From: Oscillospiraceae bacterium
Lineage (GTDB): Bacteria; Bacillota; Clostridia; Oscillospirales; Oscillospiraceae
Direction of reading: 5' to 3'
Assembly (NCBI GenBank): GCA_902783825.1
Contig: CACZSJ010000083.1
Coordinates: 1 to 5,874 of the forward strand
DNA: 5,874 nucleotides
Shown here one piece after another: positions 5,675-5,874 of this stretch. The position numbers were made by a program, and so were the translations under genes. The notes beneath the pieces were generated by a model. The model saw only the letters and a list, made by a program, of their open reading frames with translations, was not told where the DNA came from and did not search any database. The stretch's first letter is position 1; every line of letters begins with the position of its first letter.

Positions 5675-5719
5675 AGTAAATCTCCTTTACGAGGAATGGT
5701 TGTCCGCACATAAGGCAGG

Positions 5720-5749
5720 GGGATACCTCCGCTGCAGCAGGAGCATCCC
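5720..5749 (-). promoter_or_regulatory. imperfect hairpin in the lyxose isomerase leader
   Basis: GGGAT (5720-5724) pairs with ATCCC (5745-5749), followed by a mismatch, one C-G pair, a bulge and TCC/GGA, closing on a loop GCTGCAGCA that is itself nearly self-complementary. The structure lies about 46-75 bases before the isomerase ATG on the minus strand. A flanking near-direct repeat, GCGGAGG then (G or T)AT, occurs twice 22 bases apart. It may be an mRNA leader structure or an operator for a regulator; neither is proven. Confidence 0.35.
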
Positions 5750-5792
5750 TCCGCTTTAGGCCCGTATCCTTGTATGTCAGAAATCAGATTTT

Positions 5793-5826
5793 GGACAAAA
5801 GCGCCGGATTTCCGGCGCTTTTGTCC
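5793..5826 (-). terminator. intrinsic terminator after the partial upstream gene
   Basis: A perfect 16-bp stem pairs 5793-5808 with 5811-5826, 12 bases after the stop of the gene at the right edge. The GC core (GCGCCGG with CCGGCGC) is flanked by AAAA and TTTT, so it resembles a terminator on either strand. This suggests the lyxose isomerase operon uses its own promoter in the 5675-5792 gap; only a weak candidate is visible there. Confidence 0.82.
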
Positions 5827-5838
5827 TGTGAAAAGGCT

Positions 5839-5874
5839 TTACTTCTTCAGAACCGAAACGCCGGTGTCGGTCAC
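5839..5874 (-). CDS. C-terminal end of an unidentified protein (partial)
   Basis: The minus strand at the window edge reads 11 codons ending VTDTGVSVLKK and then TAA (5839-5841), followed closely by a strong terminator, which is how a real gene end looks. The tail TDTGVSVL loosely recalls the ends of sugar-binding ABC transporter proteins, which would fit the neighbourhood, but 11 residues cannot support an assignment. The gene continues beyond the window. Confidence 0.55.
   Translation of the reverse strand: MTDTGVSVLKK

Noticed and set aside
5159..5713. Plus-strand ORF of 184 codons opposite the lyxose isomerase
   Set aside because: Shadow of the isomerase gene, whose frame carries all the conserved cupin metal ligands.
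5769..5798. Promoter for the lyxose isomerase operon: TTGTCC and TACAAG, 18 bases apart, minus strand
   Set aside because: Each box matches only four of six positions and the -35 overlaps the terminator stem. A promoter must lie in this gap, but I cannot place it.

Overview
The window looks like chromosome from a spore-forming, fairly GC-rich member of the Clostridia (an Oscillospirales-type Firmicute would fit). The evidence is an almost textbook SpoVT, strong AGGAGG-type ribosome binding sites, a zinc-binding bL31 and clostridial-style sugar kinases. The genus is inference; no marker here fixes it.

Left part (1-931): rpmE (ribosomal protein bL31) has a clear housekeeping promoter and a structured 5' leader. 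It ends in a strong hairpin terminator that abuts the stop codon of the convergent spoVT. spoVT, on the minus strand, encodes the forespore AbrB/GAF-type sporulation regulator. It is preceded by a sequence matching the sigma-G promoter and by a 13-bp inverted repeat that would hide its ribosome binding site only in transcripts starting further upstream.

Middle (932-1450): about 520 bases without an intact gene. Besides the spoVT control region it holds a coding-like minus-strand fragment with no start (1137-1301) and a good sigma-A-type promoter on the plus strand (1314-1343) that faces the 3' end of the next gene and would make antisense RNA.

Right part (1451-5874): a sugar-catabolism cluster. 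A ROK-family repressor (minus) is divergent from an FGGY-family kinase that looks closer to sedoheptulokinase than to classical xylulokinase. A perfect 7-3-7 dyad that could be an operator lies between them. The FGGY kinase meets a PfkB-type fructokinase tail to tail with an 8-base overlap. The fructokinase is second in a minus-strand operon whose first gene is a cupin D-lyxose isomerase. At the right edge is the last 11 codons of another minus-strand gene, followed by a hairpin terminator.

Taken together, the isomerase could convert D-lyxose to D-xylulose (or D-mannose to D-fructose), and the two kinases could phosphorylate the resulting ketoses for entry into the pentose phosphate pathway or glycolysis. 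The ROK protein probably senses a sugar of this route. I see no mobile element, CRISPR array, tRNA or rRNA, and no clearly unprecedented system. The most interesting points are regulatory: the spoVT hairpin, the ROK operator, the antisense promoter and the overlapping convergent kinases.
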